Of a DNA stretch of 7,255 nucleotides, positions 1-6,413 are shown one piece after another. The DNA lies in assembly GCA_944350065.1 (NCBI GenBank), contig CALVOD010000067.1, positions 1-7,255 of the forward strand. The letters are read 5' to 3'. Position 1 is the first letter of the stretch. Each line of letters opens with the position of its first letter. This DNA comes from an uncultured Clostridia bacterium (GTDB taxonomy: Bacteria; Bacillota; Clostridia; Christensenellales; DTU072). The notes beneath the pieces are model-generated. The model searched no databases. It worked only from the letters and a program-made list of their open reading frames with translations, and was not told the origin of the DNA. Made by a program: the position numbers and the translations under genes.

Positions 1-435
1 TACATACGTCACAGCGGCGGCGCGAGCATAATGGCGGTGGACGCGGAGGAAAACGTATATTTTGTAACGCAATACCGATATCCTTACGCGGCGGAGATAT
101 TCGAAATTCCCGCGGGGAAGCTCGAAAAAGGCGAGGCGCCTTTAACCTGCGCCATACGCGAGCTCGAGGAAGAAGCGGGGCTCAAAGCGGATAAATTCGA
201 ACTTATCGCGACGGTTTATCCGACGCCCTCTTACACCGACGAAAAACTCTACGTATATCTCGCGACGGGACTTACGGAAACGGCGGCTCATCTCGACGAA
301 GGCGAATTCCTCGGCGTGGAGAAAATGCCTTTCGAAAAAGCGTATTCCATGGCGGTATCGGGAGAAATCCACGACGCCAAAACACTCGTTGCTATATACG
401 CATACGCCGCGAGGAAAGCGCGCGGCGAAATTTAA
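1..435 (+). CDS. Nudix hydrolase, ADP-ribose pyrophosphatase type (5' truncated)
   Basis: The reading frame is open from base 1, so the true start lies left of the window; 144 codons are visible. A perfect Nudix box (GX5EX7REUXEEXGU) spans bases 115-183: it starts with the Gly of IPAGKLEKGE and ends in RELEEEAGL, which carries the metal-binding glutamates. The preceding VTQYRYP...EIPAG stretch and the late IHDAKT segment resemble the ADP-ribose pyrophosphatase (NudF-like) subgroup. By family knowledge such enzymes cleave ADP-ribose to AMP and ribose 5-phosphate in the cytoplasm; the substrate here is inferred. The ATG at base 31 is unlikely to be the start: it has no ribosome binding site, and the residues before it (RHSGGASI) match the usual family pattern. 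The gene converges on the ABC transporter gene, with 113 bp between the two stops. Confidence 0.9.
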   Translation, partial: YIRHSGGASIMAVDAEENVYFVTQYRYPYAAEIFEIPAGKLEKGEAPLTCAIRELEEEAGLKADKFELIATVYPTPSYTDEKLYVYLATGLTETAAHLDEGEFLGVEKMPFEKAYSMAVSGEIHDAKTLVAIYAYAARKARGEI

Positions 436-481
436 ATTTTGACTCGGAAGGAATTCACAATTCGGATACTTCGCCTTTCCT

Positions 482-513
482 AAAAAATTACTGCCCGCGT
501 AAAGCGGGCAGTA
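482..513 (-). terminator. Rho-independent terminator of the lipoprotein/ABC operon
   Basis: A 10-bp stem (489-498 with 504-513) around a 5-base loop is GC-rich (core CTGCCCGC/GCGGGCAG). Read on the minus strand it is followed by AATTTTTTA, a classic T-tract. It lies 35 bp past the ABC gene stop. On the plus strand the downstream bases (tgtttat) are only weakly T-rich, so it may also slow transcription from the Nudix gene, but less convincingly. Confidence 0.85.
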
Positions 514-548
514 TGTTTATACACATACGGTAATTGCATAATTACTTT

Positions 549-3359
549 TTACAGTCCCCTTATACTGTCTACCGGAGGCTTCCCCGTATATCGCGCTACG
601 GGTATCGCCGTCGCCAGAACAGCCGTAACCAACGCGAGCACTGCGAGTAAAGCCGCGTTTTCTATGCCGAATACAAGCAACGAAATGTGCAACATGTTCG
701 TCGAAACGAATATGTCGCTCACCGCCGGGCAGACGAATGCGCAGCTTATTCCCGCCACGACGAAACAGACCACCGCTATAATCAAGGCTTCGACGAGGAA
801 TACGGCGAACACGTCCGTGCCGCGCGCGCCCAACGCGCGTAAGATACCGATATCCTTTTTCTTTGCGGTTATCGATGCGGAAACGAGCGAGAACATCAGC
901 AATATCGCGAACACGCTGAGCCCGAGCCACAAGCCCAAGACGACCTTGAAAATCATTGCTATCGCTTCGTTGACGCCTATTATTTCGGTCATCAACGCGC
1001 AGAATATCATATTCGTCGAATCGTCACCCGAATCCGTTACGTATACGGAAGCGACGAGCTCGCCGAGAGCGGGAAGGTACTCCGATTTCGGAATGAATAC
1101 CGCGGTAATGTCCGCGTTATCGGCGGCTTTATATTCGGTTTCGTAGCCGTAAGCGATATTGAACTCGTCTGCGCGAGTCAGAATGTCTTTAAAGATATCG
1201 TTCGACACGTACGCCGCGAGCCGCCTGTAATTGACGAGGAAAACTCCGGCGACCTTCACTTCGTACGTTTCTCCCGTAGCGAAAGAAGTCATGGTGAAAC
1301 GGGGAAGCGGCAACGAATACTGCGCAAAATAGTCGCTTGCGGCTTTCAAAATTCCGCGCGCTTCGGTAACCGTTAAACCCGCTTCCGTATTGCGATAAAG
1401 CATGTCCAGCTTGTCGGCAACCTCTTCGAATTCCTCATAAACGGCTTCGGCGCCGCGCTCGTTGATCGCCTGTTCGAAATAGCCGTAATACTGCGAAAAC
1501 GCCCCTAAACTCATAATTTCGTTCAATGCGTCGAATAAATATTCGTACAGTACCCGCGCATAATAAACGCCTGGCAACGCAATTTCTCCGGAGCCGAGCT
1601 CGTCTAATTGCCTCGTGCCCGTCACGTCGTAAACGGGTAACGTTTCGGCGCCAATATTATTAGGATAAGGGCAAATTTCGTTTAAATCGTAGCTGTCGTT
1701 TTCCCCGTCGCCGTAAACCAGCTTAACGGTCAGCAAGCTTCGTAGGAAATAATTCGCATCCGAGGCTTCGTCTCCGTTATACGAATTCCAGTCCTTATAT
1801 TCCGAATAAAAATCCCCGACCAAATCTTTGTGGATAAAAAGATAGTTGTAGAAGCCTTCCGCATATTCGCCGTTCCAGTCGGTATCTCTGTATTTCAGAG
1901 TTCCGTTATCCGCCATGGTCTTTAAATTAAGATACTTGTCGCTTATCGGCGCGGATTCGTAAACGCCCACAACGGTTACTCCGATGTCGCCGTGTAACTT
2001 TTGTGGCGGCAATTTGACGTAATCCTCGTAACCGTCTAATTCGATTAAAGAATGGGTGGCGTTGAACATCTTACCCGCTTTAACGGCGTCGAACATAAAC
2101 GAAGGAATCATGGCTTCGCCCGAATTTTCGGGTATCCTGCCGGCAAGTATATTCAGCGAAGCTCCGTTATCCGCGGCGAAAGCCACTCCGCTGTACTTTT
2201 CGCTGTAGAAGAAAGTGTCTGTAGTAAGATTCTCCACGGCTATGGGCATATCTATTACGGCTACCGCAGAAGGATATTTCTCCGCGAGTCCGAGATATTC
2301 TTCTTCCGTGAGACCGGTAGGCACTACGTATTCGCTTTCGCGCAGATACACGAACGGTTCGTCCGAATTCTGCACGCCGTAAATGATTTCTTTCTCGTTA
2401 TACCCTTTTCCGTATTTAAGGTAAGAAATATCCCGATCGGTTATGGCTTTCTCGGTAACGGCTTCCTTGTCGTACAGCGCGAGCGTGGAGAATACCCCGA
2501 AAAGGATAAACGCCGCCGCGGTGAGCAGCACGGTGAAAACGAGTCTAACGGGTTTGGTCTTGATGCTGCCGAGCCCAAGGCGTATCGCGTGGCGGATAGG
2601 AAGCCTGGAACGGATGAGCTTTTTCTCGTCGTCGGAATAGGTCTTCTCGCCCTGCTCTGAAGTGGTAGGCTCGCGCTCGCCGCCTGCGGAAACGGAATAG
2701 TCCGCTATGACTTTACCGTCCTTCATCTCGACTATACGGTCGGCGTATTCCTCGGCGAATTCTCTGTCGTGAGAAACCACTATGACGAGCTTTTCCGTAG
2801 AAAGTTTCTTCAAAATATTGAGCACTTCCTTGCCCGTTTCGGAATCGAGCGAGCCCGTAGGCTCGTCGGCAAGGATTATGCGCGGATTTTTGACGAGCGC
2901 GCGGGCAATGGCTACTCTCTGCTTCTGTCCGCCGGACAAAGTGCTCGGCTTGCGGTATTCGAGCCCCTCGAGCTCGAAAGTACCGAGAATTTCCTTAATC
3001 AAGGCGCGGTCGCGCTTCTTGCCCTGTAATTCCGAAGCTATCGCTATGTTATCCTCTACCGAAAATTCGTTCAGAATGTTGTATTCCTGAAATACGAATC
3101 CTACGAAAGTATTGCGGTAGGAGTCGAAATCGGTAGACGAGAAATCCTTACTGCTCCTTCCCATTATCGAGATCTCGCCCGAATCGGGCTTATCGAGCCC
3201 GCCTATCACGTTAAGGAGAGTGGATTTGCCGCATCCGGATTTACCGAGTATGAAAACGAGCCCTCGGTCGGGGAAAGCTATCGAAACGTCGACGAGCGCT
3301 TTCGTTTCCGCGCCTTTTTTTGGGCGATACGTCTTGTTGACATTTTTAAGTTCTAGCAT
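549..3359 (-). CDS. ABC transporter, fused ATPase and FtsX/MacB-like permease
   Basis: A 936-residue protein. Residues 1-225 are an ABC ATPase of the MacB/LolD type: Walker A GKSGCGKST (39-47), Q-loop Gln91, signature LSGGQ (141-145), Walker B IILADEP (161-167), D-loop SLD (170-172) and H-loop His197. One membrane segment follows (about 272-295), then about 500 extracytoplasmic residues, then three segments (about 802-828, 848-875, 892-921). Between the second and third lies KKKDIGILRALGA, typical of FtsX-family permeases. This one-plus-three topology is that of MacB-type mechanotransmission exporters, which act as dimers without moving substrate through a membrane channel. The ATG at 3359 has GGAG seven bases upstream. 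The gene lies 28 bp after the lipoprotein gene, on the same transcript. The substrate is unknown; peptide or lipoprotein export or extrusion is inference. Confidence 0.93.
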   Translation of the reverse strand: MLELKNVNKTYRPKKGAETKALVDVSIAFPDRGLVFILGKSGCGKSTLLNVIGGLDKPDSGEISIMGRSSKDFSSTDFDSYRNTFVGFVFQEYNILNEFSVEDNIAIASELQGKKRDRALIKEILGTFELEGLEYRKPSTLSGGQKQRVAIARALVKNPRIILADEPTGSLDSETGKEVLNILKKLSTEKLVIVVSHDREFAEEYADRIVEMKDGKVIADYSVSAGGEREPTTSEQGEKTYSDDEKKLIRSRLPIRHAIRLGLGSIKTKPVRLVFTVLLTAAAFILFGVFSTLALYDKEAVTEKAITDRDISYLKYGKGYNEKEIIYGVQNSDEPFVYLRESEYVVPTGLTEEEYLGLAEKYPSAVAVIDMPIAVENLTTDTFFYSEKYSGVAFAADNGASLNILAGRIPENSGEAMIPSFMFDAVKAGKMFNATHSLIELDGYEDYVKLPPQKLHGDIGVTVVGVYESAPISDKYLNLKTMADNGTLKYRDTDWNGEYAEGFYNYLFIHKDLVGDFYSEYKDWNSYNGDEASDANYFLRSLLTVKLVYGDGENDSYDLNEICPYPNNIGAETLPVYDVTGTRQLDELGSGEIALPGVYYARVLYEYLFDALNEIMSLGAFSQYYGYFEQAINERGAEAVYEEFEEVADKLDMLYRNTEAGLTVTEARGILKAASDYFAQYSLPLPRFTMTSFATGETYEVKVAGVFLVNYRRLAAYVSNDIFKDILTRADEFNIAYGYETEYKAADNADITAVFIPKSEYLPALGELVASVYVTDSGDDSTNMIFCALMTEIIGVNEAIAMIFKVVLGLWLGLSVFAILLMFSLVSASITAKKKDIGILRALGARGTDVFAVFLVEALIIAVVCFVVAGISCAFVCPAVSDIFVSTNMLHISLLVFGIENAALLAVLALVTAVLATAIPVARYTGKPPVDSIRGL

Positions 3360-3387
3360 GCTTATTCTCCGAAAAATACTTATAGAT

Positions 3388-4212
3388 TCAACTCATGAGC
3401 GTGTTCCTGATCTCGTCGTAACCGCGCCCCGACCAAAAATAACATATCCTGCCTACGCGCGAAAACGACGCGTACTTCTCCAAGGAAGTCGCCCATTGCG
3501 CGTCCGTGGTATAGAAAAGATAATTGACCGCGTTGCCCTCGCTTATCTCGTAGCCCTCGAGTATATGCTCGCCCGCGTCGAGAGGAAGGGAGCCGAACGC
3601 CTCCGCCGCAACGCTTATAATAACGTCCGAAGGTATTTTCTCCGTCAAAAATCCCATTTCCTCCGCCTTTGCCGCCGCCCTCTCGAACGCCGACGGCATT
3701 ACCGTGCCGTTGACGGATTCGAAAACGCTTTTCACTTTTTCCAACTGCGCGTCGCTGAGTTCGGCGGTACGCTTGACGAGCCCGTTGATACATACGAGCT
3801 TATTTGCGTCATATTTAACGTTGCTTTCGCCGTTTTCGCGCGTGCGTATCACCCTTTCCCCGACGTTGTAAGTGAATTCCCCCTCCTCTCTACGGAAGAA
3901 GTTTCCGGCGGTATAACTAATTTTGAAAGTGTAATCGTACTCCGTTTTCACGCCTGTATAACCGCTTATACCGATATCGAGCGCTTCCTTGTCCAATTCG
4001 CCGAACCCGCGCACAAGATCGAAAAGCGCCTGCGCGTTTTCGCCGTTAACGGTATGCGTAGTGGTGTTCTCCGCCTTTATCTCCACCGATTTAAGCTCCG
4101 CTTTATCGTCGGTTATCGAAGGATCCTTTATCTTTACGGTACAAGCCGTGGCGCTCAAGCACATCAAGCATACGAGAGCCGCCGCGGCGATAGTCAGTAT
4201 AATTCGTTTCAT
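3388..4212 (-). CDS. Secreted lipoprotein of unknown function, partner gene of the ABC transporter
   Basis: A 274-residue protein. It opens with Lys-Arg, a hydrophobic stretch, and a lipobox ending in SATAC, so Cys24 is probably lipidated and the mature protein anchored outside the membrane. I do not recognise the mature domain. It is soluble and mixed alpha/beta in appearance, with a Trp/Tyr/Phe-rich C-terminal part. The start at 4212 is chosen over the longer open frame (to 4278) for three reasons: GAGGTG lies seven bases upstream (4220-4225), the signal peptide begins exactly there, and the extra 22 codons would cover the promoter. It is the first gene of a two-gene operon. The 28-bp gap to the ABC gene suggests the lipoprotein serves the transporter, for example as a substrate-contacting or accessory subunit (inference). 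Confidence 0.82.
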   Translation of the reverse strand: MKRIILTIAAAALVCLMCLSATACTVKIKDPSITDDKAELKSVEIKAENTTTHTVNGENAQALFDLVRGFGELDKEALDIGISGYTGVKTEYDYTFKISYTAGNFFRREEGEFTYNVGERVIRTRENGESNVKYDANKLVCINGLVKRTAELSDAQLEKVKSVFESVNGTVMPSAFERAAAKAEEMGFLTEKIPSDVIISVAAEAFGSLPLDAGEHILEGYEISEGNAVNYLFYTTDAQWATSLEKYASFSRVGRICYFWSGRGYDEIRNTLMS

Positions 4213-4249
4213 CCTCTGACACCTCGCTTGTTTACTCGTCGATATTATG

Positions 4250-4278
4250 AGTATATATAATAATTGTATAACAGTCAA
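4250..4278 (-). promoter_or_regulatory. Sigma-A type promoter of the lipoprotein/ABC operon
   Basis: On the minus strand TTGACT (4278-4273) and TATACT (4255-4250) are separated by exactly 17 bases, five of six consensus matches in each box. The predicted transcription start near 4243 leaves a leader of about 31 bases before the ATG at 4212. The spacer and flanks are very AT-rich. Confidence 0.85.
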
Positions 4279-4304
4279 TAGCGCTTCATCGCGGCGTGAG
4301 CGGG

Positions 4305-4335
4305 AAACGGCGGTTTTAAGATAAACATGCCGTTT
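4305..4335. repeat. Inverted repeat AAACGGC...GCCGTTT upstream of the lipoprotein promoter
   Basis: Perfect 7-bp arms at 4305-4311 and 4329-4335 flank 17 bases, within which TTTA-AGA-TAAA can pair as an inner stem. It lies about 27 bp upstream of the lipoprotein -35 box and downstream of the redox-operon terminator. An A8 run follows on the plus strand, so on neither strand does a T-tract follow the hairpin, and it is not a typical terminator. A protein-binding site is possible but unproven. Confidence 0.4.
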
Positions 4336-4383
4336 CAGTCAAAAAAAACGATACATTGAACCGCGATAATAATACGATTTTTC

Positions 4384-4422
4384 AAAAACGGAATAAACTA
4401 CCCCCGCGCGTCGGCGCGGGGG
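4384..4422 (-). terminator. Terminator of the redox (rubrerythrin) operon
   Basis: Nine GC pairs (4401-4409 with 4414-4422, CCCCCGCGC/GCGCGGGGG) close a GTCG loop. On the minus strand the hairpin is followed by TAGTTTATTCCGTTTTTG, which is T-rich but interrupted. It lies 64 bp past the rubrerythrin stop. The very strong stem makes it the best terminator candidate despite the imperfect tail. Confidence 0.7.
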
Positions 4423-4446
4423 CGGAGTCGGGATATGCAAACTTAT

Positions 4447-4477
4447 CTGCGCGCGACCTTATCAAGGCTACGCGCAG
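4447..4477 (-). other. Structured 3'UTR hairpin after the rubrerythrin stop
   Basis: Outer arms CTGCGCG (4447-4453) and CGCGCAG (4471-4477) pair perfectly. Inside them CCTT (4457-4460) pairs with AAGG (4464-4467). The two stems are separated by a symmetric 3x3 internal loop (CGA/CTA), with ATC at the tip. No T-tract follows on the minus strand, so it does not look like a terminator itself. It starts 9 bp past the stop codon and would be part of the operon mRNA, perhaps as a 3' stabiliser or processing site (inference). Confidence 0.5.
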
Positions 4478-4486
4478 GTCATGAGC

Positions 4487-5146
4487 TCAATAATTTTCCT
4501 TATGCACTTCGAAGAAGGCTTGCGGATGCTTGCATACGGGGCAAACCTCGGGAGCCGCGGCGCTTACCACGACGTGTCCGCAGTTACGGCATTCCCATAC
4601 GGTCACGCCGCTCTTTTCGAACACCCTTTTCGTCTCAACGTTCTTGAGAAGGGCGCGGTATCTTTCCTCGTGTCTTTTCTCGATTGCCGCCACTCCGCGG
4701 AATTGCTCGGCAAGCTCGTGGAAACCTTCCTCGTCCGCCTCTTTAGCCATGCGCGAGTACATATCCGTCCATTCGTAGCTTTCGCCTTCCGCCGCGTGCA
4801 GAAGATTTTCCGCCGTGTCGCCGAGCTCGCCCAAAGCCTTGAACCACAGCTTCGCGTGCTCTTTTTCGTTATCGGCGGTCTCGAGGAACAACGCCGCTAT
4901 TTGCTCGTAACCCGCTTTCTTCGCTACGGAAGCGAAATAAGTGTATTTGTTACGCGCCTGCGATTCGCCCGCGAACGCTTCCATAAGGTTTTTCTCGGTC
5001 TTGGTGCCGGCATATTTGCTCTTTGCTTTAGCTTCTTCTATTTTAACGAATTTTTCGGCGGGCTGTTTGCATACCGGGCATTTAAAATCCGCGGGCAAAG
5101 GTCCTTCGTGTATATATCCGCATACGGTGCATTTCCATTTTTCCAT
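4487..5146 (-). CDS. rbr: Rubrerythrin (internal start within the fused frame)
   Basis: 219 residues from the internal ATG, the usual length for clostridial rubrerythrins with rubredoxin domains at both ends. N-terminal rubredoxin-like knuckles are C6-x2-C9 and C23-x2-C26. The ferritin-like domain spans about 44-170; candidate diiron ligands by comparison with known rubrerythrins are E61, E94, H97 (NEKEH), E122, E125, E156 and H159. C-terminal rubredoxin cysteines are C187, C190, C202 and C205. Rubrerythrin reduces hydrogen peroxide to water in the cytoplasm of anaerobes, taking electrons through rubredoxin from NAD(P)H-linked reductases. The ATG has AAGGAG nine bases upstream. That signal plus the canonical N-terminus makes independent initiation here very plausible, in addition to or instead of the fusion. 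Confidence 0.88.
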   Translation of the reverse strand: MEKWKCTVCGYIHEGPLPADFKCPVCKQPAEKFVKIEEAKAKSKYAGTKTEKNLMEAFAGESQARNKYTYFASVAKKAGYEQIAALFLETADNEKEHAKLWFKALGELGDTAENLLHAAEGESYEWTDMYSRMAKEADEEGFHELAEQFRGVAAIEKRHEERYRALLKNVETKRVFEKSGVTVWECRNCGHVVVSAAAPEVCPVCKHPQAFFEVHKENY

Positions 5147-5647
5147 AGTTTTAATCTCCTTTTTGTTTTCGTTGTTTTCGGTTTCGTTGAATTCTATGTT
5201 TTCGAGCAGATAGCTCACCGCTTCCGAAGGTATCCCCGGATAATCCTTTATCTTTTCGAGGAAACGCTTGGCGTTCAGGCTCTCCGGTATCATGTACCCC
5301 GCTTCCCTCGTAAGATCTTCCGCCATAAGTCTCGAGGACTTCTCTATAGCCACCGAAAGCGCGTCGTTACGCTTCGCCGCAGCAAGCTCCGCTTCGGCTT
5401 TGCTCAAAACAAGCGAACGCAACGCGTTTGCCACCTCCGCGCTTTTACGCTGTTGAGGAGGATATACCTTGGGTACCATACTGATAGCGCCCGAAGGACA
5501 GGCGTCCGCACAAGCGCCGCACCCCACGCATTTTTTCACGTCGATGATACTGTTCTCCGTGTCCGTAGCGCCGGTAGGACATACGTAAAGACAAAGACAG
5601 TCTTTGGTGCAAAGTCTTAAATTTCTAACCGCATATTTGTCCGCCAT
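4487..5647 (-). CDS. 2x[4Fe-4S] ferredoxin domain fused in frame to rubrerythrin
   Basis: A 386-codon frame with no stop. Residues 12-56 bind two [4Fe-4S] clusters: a variant first motif C13-x3-C17-x-C19-x3-C23-P and a canonical second, C40-x2-C43-x2-C46-x3-C50-P. Residues about 65-150 are charged and helical, with no recognised family. Residues 152-167 are an Asn/Glu/Lys-rich linker. From Met168 a complete rubrerythrin follows (rubredoxin, ferritin-like diiron, rubredoxin). The start at 5647 is chosen because AAGGAGG lies eight bases upstream (5656-5662); the open frame to 5683 would overlap the previous gene. Its ATG follows the upstream stop by two bases, implying translational coupling. 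The likely role is electron delivery to the peroxide-reducing diiron site. The ferredoxin part may normally be a separate protein in relatives; see the internal start at 5146. Confidence 0.8.
   Translation of the reverse strand: MADKYAVRNLRLCTKDCLCLYVCPTGATDTENSIIDVKKCVGCGACADACPSGAISMVPKVYPPQQRKSAEVANALRSLVLSKAEAELAAAKRNDALSVAIEKSSRLMAEDLTREAGYMIPESLNAKRFLEKIKDYPGIPSEAVSYLLENIEFNETENNENKKEIKTMEKWKCTVCGYIHEGPLPADFKCPVCKQPAEKFVKIEEAKAKSKYAGTKTEKNLMEAFAGESQARNKYTYFASVAKKAGYEQIAALFLETADNEKEHAKLWFKALGELGDTAENLLHAAEGESYEWTDMYSRMAKEADEEGFHELAEQFRGVAAIEKRHEERYRALLKNVETKRVFEKSGVTVWECRNCGHVVVSAAAPEVCPVCKHPQAFFEVHKENY
5156..5161 (-). promoter_or_regulatory. Internal Shine-Dalgarno for rubrerythrin
   Basis: AAGGAG on the minus strand, nine bases before the ATG at 5146, sits inside the ferredoxin-rubrerythrin open frame, where it encodes Lys-Glu of the linker. 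Its strength equals the sites in front of the other genes of the operon, which argues it is functional and not a chance match. Confidence 0.75.
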
Positions 5648-5649
5648 TT

Positions 5650-6273
5650 TTACGCCCTCCTTTCCTGCTTTTCGAATTTCCACGAAGGAACTTTACATAC
5701 GGGACAAAGCGCCGGCGCCGCGTCGCCGACATATACGAATCCGCATACCGAACAGACGTACACGCCCGTGTTTTCGAGCATCTTGTCCCCTTCCTTGGCG
5801 TAACGCGCGAGCAACGACGATAACATTCTCGTCACCTTCTCGCTCCATACGAGACTGCGCTGCGCCCCTCTGTCCCCGGCGCTTTTCGCTTCCGCATTAG
5901 CGTAGGGATAACCTTCGTCGATATCCTTTTCGATCAGCGCGGCAAGCGCTTCGACGTTATCGCCGCCCTTCGTGGGCTTCGCCGCCTTACGGAAAAACTC
6001 CGCAAGTTCGGTGAATTTTTCCATAGCGTCGAACAAATACTGCTTCTCGCAACCACGCGCAAGATTAGAACATATTATGCTCATTTCGATTGCCGAAAGC
6101 TCGCTTTCGGTTCCCCTTTCGGGCTTCTTGACGACGCGTACAGGTTTAGTTTCCTCGGATTTGACCACCTCGCGGAACGCCTCCGCTCCCGCCCCGCAGA
6201 CGGGGCATCTGAAATCCCGCGGAAGTTCGCCCTTATGAACGTAACCGCATACGGTGCATACGTATTCTTTCAT
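5650..6273 (-). CDS. Double-rubredoxin protein with a rubrerythrin-like arrangement
   Basis: 207 residues. An N-terminal rubredoxin-like domain has C6-x2-C9 and C23-x2-C26 (CTVCGYVHKG...CPVCG), and a C-terminal one has C174-x2-C177 and C190-x2-C193 (CSVCGF...CPVCK). The middle (about 58-165) is helical, with extra Cys68 and Cys75 and the segments KFTELAEFF and ALVEKD-like ALIEKDIDEGYP. It lacks the ExxH and AGESQARN motifs of the rubrerythrin diiron site, so peroxide reduction by this protein is unlikely. It probably carries electrons for the rubrerythrin downstream (inference). The start at 6273 is chosen over the open frame to 6297 because AAGGAGGT lies 8 bases upstream (6282-6289). It is the first gene of the operon, and its stop is two bases before the next ATG. 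Confidence 0.82.
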   Translation of the reverse strand: MKEYVCTVCGYVHKGELPRDFRCPVCGAGAEAFREVVKSEETKPVRVVKKPERGTESELSAIEMSIICSNLARGCEKQYLFDAMEKFTELAEFFRKAAKPTKGGDNVEALAALIEKDIDEGYPYANAEAKSAGDRGAQRSLVWSEKVTRMLSSLLARYAKEGDKMLENTGVYVCSVCGFVYVGDAAPALCPVCKVPSWKFEKQERRA

Positions 6274-6295
6274 AGCTTTGTACCTCCTTGTACGC

Positions 6296-6304
6296 ATTAT
6301 ATCA
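6296..6304 (-). promoter_or_regulatory. Extended -10 promoter of the redox operon
   Basis: The minus strand reads TGATATAAT: a perfect TATAAT (6301-6296) with the TG of an extended -10. No good -35 box lies 16-18 bases upstream (CGGTAA at 17). The predicted start near 6289 gives a leader of about 16 bases that begins at the ribosome binding site. The weak -35 suggests dependence on an activator or on the extended -10. Confidence 0.7.
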
Positions 6305-6318
6305 TAACGTATTCCCTT

Positions 6319-6327
6319 TTACCGTAA
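6319..6327. promoter_or_regulatory. TTACCGTAA element upstream of the redox-operon promoter
   Basis: TTAC-C-GTAA is a short palindrome centred 22 bases upstream of the redox operon's -10, where a -35 box would be. Its larger context TTTACCGT recurs in the regulator's promoter. Candidate regulator site, not proven. Confidence 0.4.
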
Positions 6328-6382
6328 CAAAATCACAAACGCCTTTCCCGACCTGCCTTGCTTATTTCCGTTTTGTTCTTAA

Positions 6383-6404
6383 CGATATTTACCGTGTAAT
6401 ATCG
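6383..6404. promoter_or_regulatory. Perfect inverted repeat CGATATT-N8-AATATCG, candidate operator
   Basis: Arms 6383-6389 and 6398-6404 are perfectly complementary, with an 8-base spacer, a dyad size (22 bp) typical of Crp/Fnr or other dimeric HTH regulators. The centre (6393.5) lies about 23 bases upstream of the regulator gene's -10, over its -35 region. The second TTAC...GTAA element (6389-6399) sits at its core. It is upstream of the predicted transcription start, so a DNA-binding role is likelier than an RNA hairpin. Autoregulation is inferred. Confidence 0.55.
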
Positions 6405-6413
6405 CCGCGACTA

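Noticed and set aside
2052..2660. Plus-strand open frame of 202 codons
   Set aside because: Antisense to the ABC transporter gene, with composition typical of a shadow frame and no family motifs.
4240..4246. CGATATT near the lipoprotein transcription start, same as one arm of the dyad at 6383-6404
   Set aside because: The partner arm is missing, and one such 7-mer is expected by chance in a window of this size.
3220..4260. Long plus-strand open frame of 346 codons
   Set aside because: It lies opposite the lipoprotein gene and the start of the ABC gene, both with clear domains or signal peptide and ribosome binding sites. Its translation is Arg-rich, low in recognisable motifs, and has no convincing ribosome binding site.
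4213..4278. Longer start for the lipoprotein gene at 4278
   Set aside because: It would place the start codon in the -35 box and put 22 extra residues before an otherwise perfect signal peptide.
4313..4342. Second minus-strand promoter using TTGACT at 4342-4337
   Set aside because: The best -10 at usable spacing (TAAAAC or TTAAAA) is poor compared with the promoter at 4250-4278.
4481..5620. Long plus-strand open frame of 379 codons
   Set aside because: It is the antisense shadow of the ferredoxin-rubrerythrin frame, whose cysteine and diiron motifs are unmistakable.
5648..5683. Upstream start for the ferredoxin-rubrerythrin frame at 5683
   Set aside because: It overlaps the end of the preceding gene and lacks the AAGGAGG that precedes the ATG at 5647.
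6322..6337. Possible Crp site (TGTGA on the minus strand at 6337-6333) near -41 of the redox operon
   Set aside because: Only the left half matches; the right half (TACGG) shares almost nothing with TCACA, so it is no better than a chance half-site.
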